Below are positions 61,701-64,000 of a stretch of 64,000 nt of DNA, in pieces. The position numbers were made by a program, and so were the translations under genes. Location: assembly GCA_019044685.2 (NCBI GenBank), contig JAGTXX020000002.1, positions 740,740 to 804,739 on the forward strand, read 5' to 3'. Numbering within the stretch: position 1 is the stretch's first letter; each line of letters opens with the position of its first letter. The stretch is from Nannochloris sp. 'desiccata'. Its lineage: Eukaryota; Chlorophyta; Trebouxiophyceae; Chlorellales; Chlorellaceae. The notes under the pieces are model-generated. The model was not told the origin of the DNA. It saw only the letters and a program-made list of their open reading frames with translations, and did not search any database.

Positions 61701-62532
61701 GCTCCGCTCTTACGTCAACGATAAGCATGATAACTGGGATGAATTGTTACCTTATCTGGAATTGGCTTATAATAATTCTCGTCAAGCTTCGCATAAGTTT
61801 ACTCCGTACTTCTTGAATCATGGTACTCATCCTTTTGTCCCTGGTGCTGCTCTCAATCCTACTTCTGCTGCTGCTGTCAATCCTGATACCTTGGCTCACA
61901 CTGTCGCTACTGCTTTAACTGAAGCTAAACAACATTTGGAGCGTGCTCGTGAACGTCAGCGTGAATATGCAAATAAATCTAGAAGGCATGTTGAGTTTAA
62001 AGTTGGAGATCGTGTTTACCTGTCTACAGAAAATTTGAAGCTGCCCGGTCCTTCTCGCAAGCTGCAAGAAAGACGTATTGGTCCCTTCACGATATCTAAA
62101 GTGCTGTCTCCCGTTACGTATAAACTTACACTCCCTAATGAGATGCAAATTCATGCTACCTTCCATGTCAAACTCTTACATCCCTTTGTAGAGTCTCCTG
62201 AAGAATTTGGTGAACGCGTTACTGTGGAACTGCCACCGATTGGTTATGCACGTGGTGATGGAATCTACCTTGTCGATTATGTATTTGGTCGTAAATGGGA
62301 TACTATTGTTGGTAAATCTCGCCCTGAATGGTTTTATCATGTAGCTTGGCTTGGTTACTCTCTTGAAGAAGCTACTTGGGAACCCCGCCGCCAACTACTC
62401 GGCATTAAAGATTTAATTGATGAATATGATGCTGCACACCCACTCAAACGTGGAGAAGCGACGCTACCACCTTGGCCTACTGTTAATTCTAAAAAGAAGA
62501 AGAATATCAAGGAACCTACTAAAAAGAAGTAA
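58777..62532 (+). CDS. pol: Pol polyprotein, copy 2
   Basis: Same protein as in copy 1: protease, RT, RNase H, integrase and chromodomain, with all catalytic motifs kept and no stop codon. Given from the first codon after the frameshift site. Confidence 0.95.
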   Translation, partial: RETPTVSGVFIAGESVDDDVDDSSTLDSGPAPACDPRYILAVRSETELQVLRGSVNGQVVTILIDSGAAGNFISQDFVETFGITTKKKDPQNWTQALMADGTAYDLDKFVHRATIKIQNYRDSVSLDVVPLDSAYHMILGQPWLSKINPSIDFSEKTITFTHRRRRHFWQCPRPDRPTTLKPLSAVQLNRVLRKRPSAKVYACYVRQTDDGVESEVKETTAAGARKMAKDIMKDYEDVFPDNLPPGLPPERSVDHRIELEPGAQPTSRPDYKKSLPEYDEMQRQINEMLENGEIQPSVSPYGSPVLFVKKQDGSLRMCIDYRALNKQTVKNRYPLPRIEEMLDRLGKAKYFTKLDLRSGYYQIRVAKEDIYKTAFSTRYGHYEFLVMPFGLTNAPATFQTLMNDIFRTSLDKFIMVYLDDILIFSDTLEDHEKHVRHALDVLRQNKLYCKASKCEFFQTEVSFLGHVINGDGVKADPRKVQAVADWPQPKTVRQVRSFLGLANYYRRYVHGFATMAAPLTLLTKKNVPFLWTTKQTQALEALKTALSTAPVLKNPEFGKPFVITTDASEFAVGAVLSQSTPEGERPVAFISQTLSDTERRWPTHDRELHAIVCALKRWRHYVEGVPITVLTDHNSLKYFMEQKELSKRQVRWLETLLEYGNDLLIKYLPGKANVVADALSRRADFELPPVSDTVLPQLLRVQGIRVNSVRVNSIVHFEPNQGWLAELKDALVKDPLYKKVVAPAPVSNRRRRRSLAPPPSVLDFEYSVQNDLIYAHSKGRKKLFVPFKKLQAKVLAANHDHVTAGHVGMDKTTELVSRHYYWRGIAQTVQRYVKSCLLCQRMKSNNQKPAGLLQPLPVPDHNWEHVSLDLIGPLPTTLNGFDCIVTVVDKLSKMGHFIATTTTVDAPSLAKLMMSNIFRLHGFPKALISDRDARFTSEYWKQFIDALGIASHMSTAFHPETDGQTERMNRTIEEMLRSYVNDKHDNWDELLPYLELAYNNSRQASHKFTPYFLNHGTHPFVPGAALNPTSAAAVNPDTLAHTVATALTEAKQHLERARERQREYANKSRRHVEFKVGDRVYLSTENLKLPGPSRKLQERRIGPFTISKVLSPVTYKLTLPNEMQIHATFHVKLLHPFVESPEEFGERVTVELPPIGYARGDGIYLVDYVFGRKWDTIVGKSRPEWFYHVAWLGYSLEEATWEPRRQLLGIKDLIDEYDAAHPLKRGEATLPPWPTVNSKKKKNIKEPTKKK

Positions 62533-62706
62533 TTTTATTGTCTATGTGATTTTTTTTTTTTCCCCTGGTTAAGAAATTTTCAGATTTGTCTATTTGTATT
62601 TTCATTTTGCTGATTGTCTTTTGTTTTGCTTTCCCCTTGATTCCTTTGTCTGCTTACATTGTTCTGAGCCAGCGAGGACGTGGCTCTTTTCTTAAGGAGG
62701 GGATAA

Positions 62707-63065
62707 TGTAGCACTTTGCGCCTTATTTTGCCTTTTTCTATTTTGGTCTCTTTTCTTTCTTCCGTCGCTCTGGACAGCTATTCTCTGCCAGACTCAGTCT
62801 GACACAGTCACTCTCGTTATGGCTGCGTGCCCTATAACGTTATAGCTTGAGAAGCTACATACTCAATTCCTAAATAGCTCTCCATCGCTCTTTTCCACAT
62901 TCTTAATTATGATTAACTCTTGATTCGTGTAACCAGGTACACCTGATACTCCTAGATACCCTATAGACCTCTAAGACAGTGTAGTTGTGACTCCACTGTG
63001 CGCATTCGATCGAACATCTTGTTCCTAAGAACTTAGCCTTCCACCCAGTTAGGCATAGTTCTACA
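62707..63065 (+). repeat. 3' LTR of copy 2
   Basis: 359 bp, apparently identical to the other LTRs, followed by the duplication GCTCT. Confidence 0.95.
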
Positions 63066-63823
63066 GCTCTACTATAGCTGGACCAAGATGCTCTACTGAT
63101 GCTTTCAACAGCTCAGGCCTCAATGTACCAATCATACCAGCTTGATTCTTAATCTTTTTCAGCACTGGTGAAAGTTCTTCCATTGAGAAAGGAGTTTGTA
63201 GCAACCCTTCTATATTCTCTGGAGGCGGAACGGTGCCAGGTACAACTGGAGGTACAGGCAGATCAGGTGGTTCAGCACCTAAAAGGTTTTCAGAGTGTTT
63301 ACTTAATTCACCATTTGACACCAGAGTAGGAGAGGGAGGCTTTCTATAATATTTATAGAAACGCCTAGGGTCATCTTTTAGCAACCGCTCGAGGCGCTTT
63401 ACTCCAATTTCCCTTCGAGCTTTTCTGGATTTATCTGTCACTTTACGCAGTTTCTTTTGTGCATTAGCTAATGCCCCTATATCACACTTTCTCAGCATCC
63501 TTTTCCGAGCTCGTTTGGCTGCTCTTGCTTGTTGTCGTATTGGAAGCGGTGACTTGTTTATTGATTTTGCCCAGCGATCTTTATCTGTGACAACACCCTT
63601 TTTTCTCATTCCAGCATCTGCACATGCATTAGATACTACTCTATTGTAGTCATCCACAGCCTTATCCAGCATATCTGCGTCTTTTAATTCAGCAGCGGCC
63701 GTTGCTGCAATGCAAATCTGTTCAAGCAGTGGCGCTGCTGCTGCTGCAATTTTTTCAGCAAACACAGGCAGCAGGGCAGCATCGATAATATACTCATCAC
63801 CAGTTTCTATTGTTTTGGGGTTT
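63066..63823 (-). pseudogene. LINE ORF, N-terminal part running into the telomere
   Basis: At least 234 codons on the minus strand, Lys/Arg-rich (RAAKRARKRMLRKCD; RFYKYYRKPPSP), ending at MIGTLRPELL and EHLGPAIVEL just before the second insertion. The segment precedes the RT domain. The frame continues past the GTG at 63765 to the telomere border without a start codon I trust, so the real N terminus has been lost. A transient start at 63765 is not supported. Confidence 0.8.
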
Positions 63824-64000
63824 TTTAGGGTTTAGGGTTTAGGGTTTAGGGTTTAGGGTTTAGGGTTTAGGGTTTAGGGTTTAGGGTTTAGGGTTTAGGG
63901 TTTAGGGTTTAGGGTTTAGGGTTTAGGGTTTAGGGTTTAGGGTTTAGGGTTTAGGGTTTAGGGTTTAGGGTTTAGGGTTTAGGGTTTAGGGTTTAGGGTT
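63824..64000 (+). repeat. Telomere, (TTTAGGG)n
   Basis: About 25 perfect copies running off the end of the window, G-rich strand pointing outward as at a right chromosome end. The border with the LINE is slightly irregular (TTTTGGGGTTTTTTAGGG at 63813-63830). TTTAGGG is the Arabidopsis-type repeat found in most plants and many green algae. Confidence 0.97.

Larger units (their letters stand above)
56565..63065 (+). mobile_element. Ty3/gypsy chromovirus, copy 2 (6501 bp, complete)
   Basis: Same structure as copy 1, offset by 6628 bases (6629 after the poly-T run). Flanked by its own duplication, GCTCT, at 56560-56564 and 63066-63070. Different duplications show that the two copies are separate insertion events and not one tandem duplication. 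Confidence 0.96.
47833..63823 (-). mobile_element. Telomere-abutting non-LTR retrotransposon (LINE), split by two LTR elements
   Basis: Three minus-strand blocks belong to one element: 63823-63066, 56564-56437 and 49936-47833. Taking out the two LTR elements and one copy of each 5-bp duplication leaves 2583 nt from 63765 to the stop at 48172, exactly 861 codons with no stop, and the frame is still open further 5' up to the telomere repeats. So the LINE was intact over this stretch when hit. The 3' end has a hairpin and two ACAAGTTCAAGT words instead of a long poly(A). The endonuclease region expected upstream of RT is absent because the telomere begins there. Confidence 0.88.

Noticed and set aside
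49937..63065. The two LTR elements as one tandem duplication
   Set aside because: Each has its own, different 5-bp target duplication and unique LINE sequence lies between them.
47833..63823. Assigning the LINE to Zepp, the telomeric Chlorella element
   Set aside because: Location and orientation are reminiscent, but this element ends in a hairpin and short repeated words rather than poly(A), and no family comparison could be run.

Overview
The window is the right-hand end of a nuclear chromosome from a photosynthetic eukaryote, most likely a green alga or close relative. Supporting signs: the last 177 bases are a perfect TTTAGGG telomere array; genes have short (mostly about 50-230 nt) GT-AG introns with GTAAG-type donors; and plastid-directed nuclear genes are present (phytoene synthase, class I aldolase, bS21, a DnaJ-type zinc-finger protein). 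The species cannot be fixed from sequence alone. Exon structures below were worked out by hand from splice consensus, reading phase and family alignment, so they are models, not transcripts.

Bases 1-43,664 are compact gene-rich chromatin. In order: PRMT1-type arginine methyltransferase (+), SERAC1-like lipase/esterase (+), a tiny spliced ORF (+), phytoene synthase (+), plastid class I fructose-bisphosphate aldolase (+), secreted trypsin-PAN protease (-), acyltransferase-3 membrane protein (-), DnaJ-type zinc-finger protein (-), plastid bS21 (+), an unrecognised protein (+), Tudor-SN (+), a plastid membrane protein (-), WDR43/Utp5 (+), GAR1 (-), a bHLH-ACT regulator (-), uL16/RPL10 (+), ARL2 (-), a DHX33-type DEAH helicase (-), a giant TRANK1-like ankyrin/superfamily-I helicase protein (+), and an organelle-targeted protein-isoaspartate methyltransferase (-). 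Several belong to ribosome synthesis or RNA handling (WDR43, GAR1, uL16, DHX33, TSN), but they are independent genes, not an operon.

Bases 43,665-47,832 are gene-poor and hold decayed non-LTR retrotransposon (LINE) copies nested in one another. From 47,833 to the telomere lies one LINE on the minus strand whose 5' side runs straight into the telomere repeats. It is split twice by full-length, nearly identical Ty3/gypsy chromoviruses (49,937-56,436 and 56,565-63,065), each flanked by its own 5-bp target duplication and only 123 bp of unique LINE sequence apart. Removing both insertions and one copy of each duplication leaves the LINE frame open. The chromovirus carries an extra lysine-rich ORF before gag and a canonical -1 slippery heptamer (GGGAAAC) in the gag-pol overlap. 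The three LINE 3' ends share a 35-nt hairpin with compensatory base changes.
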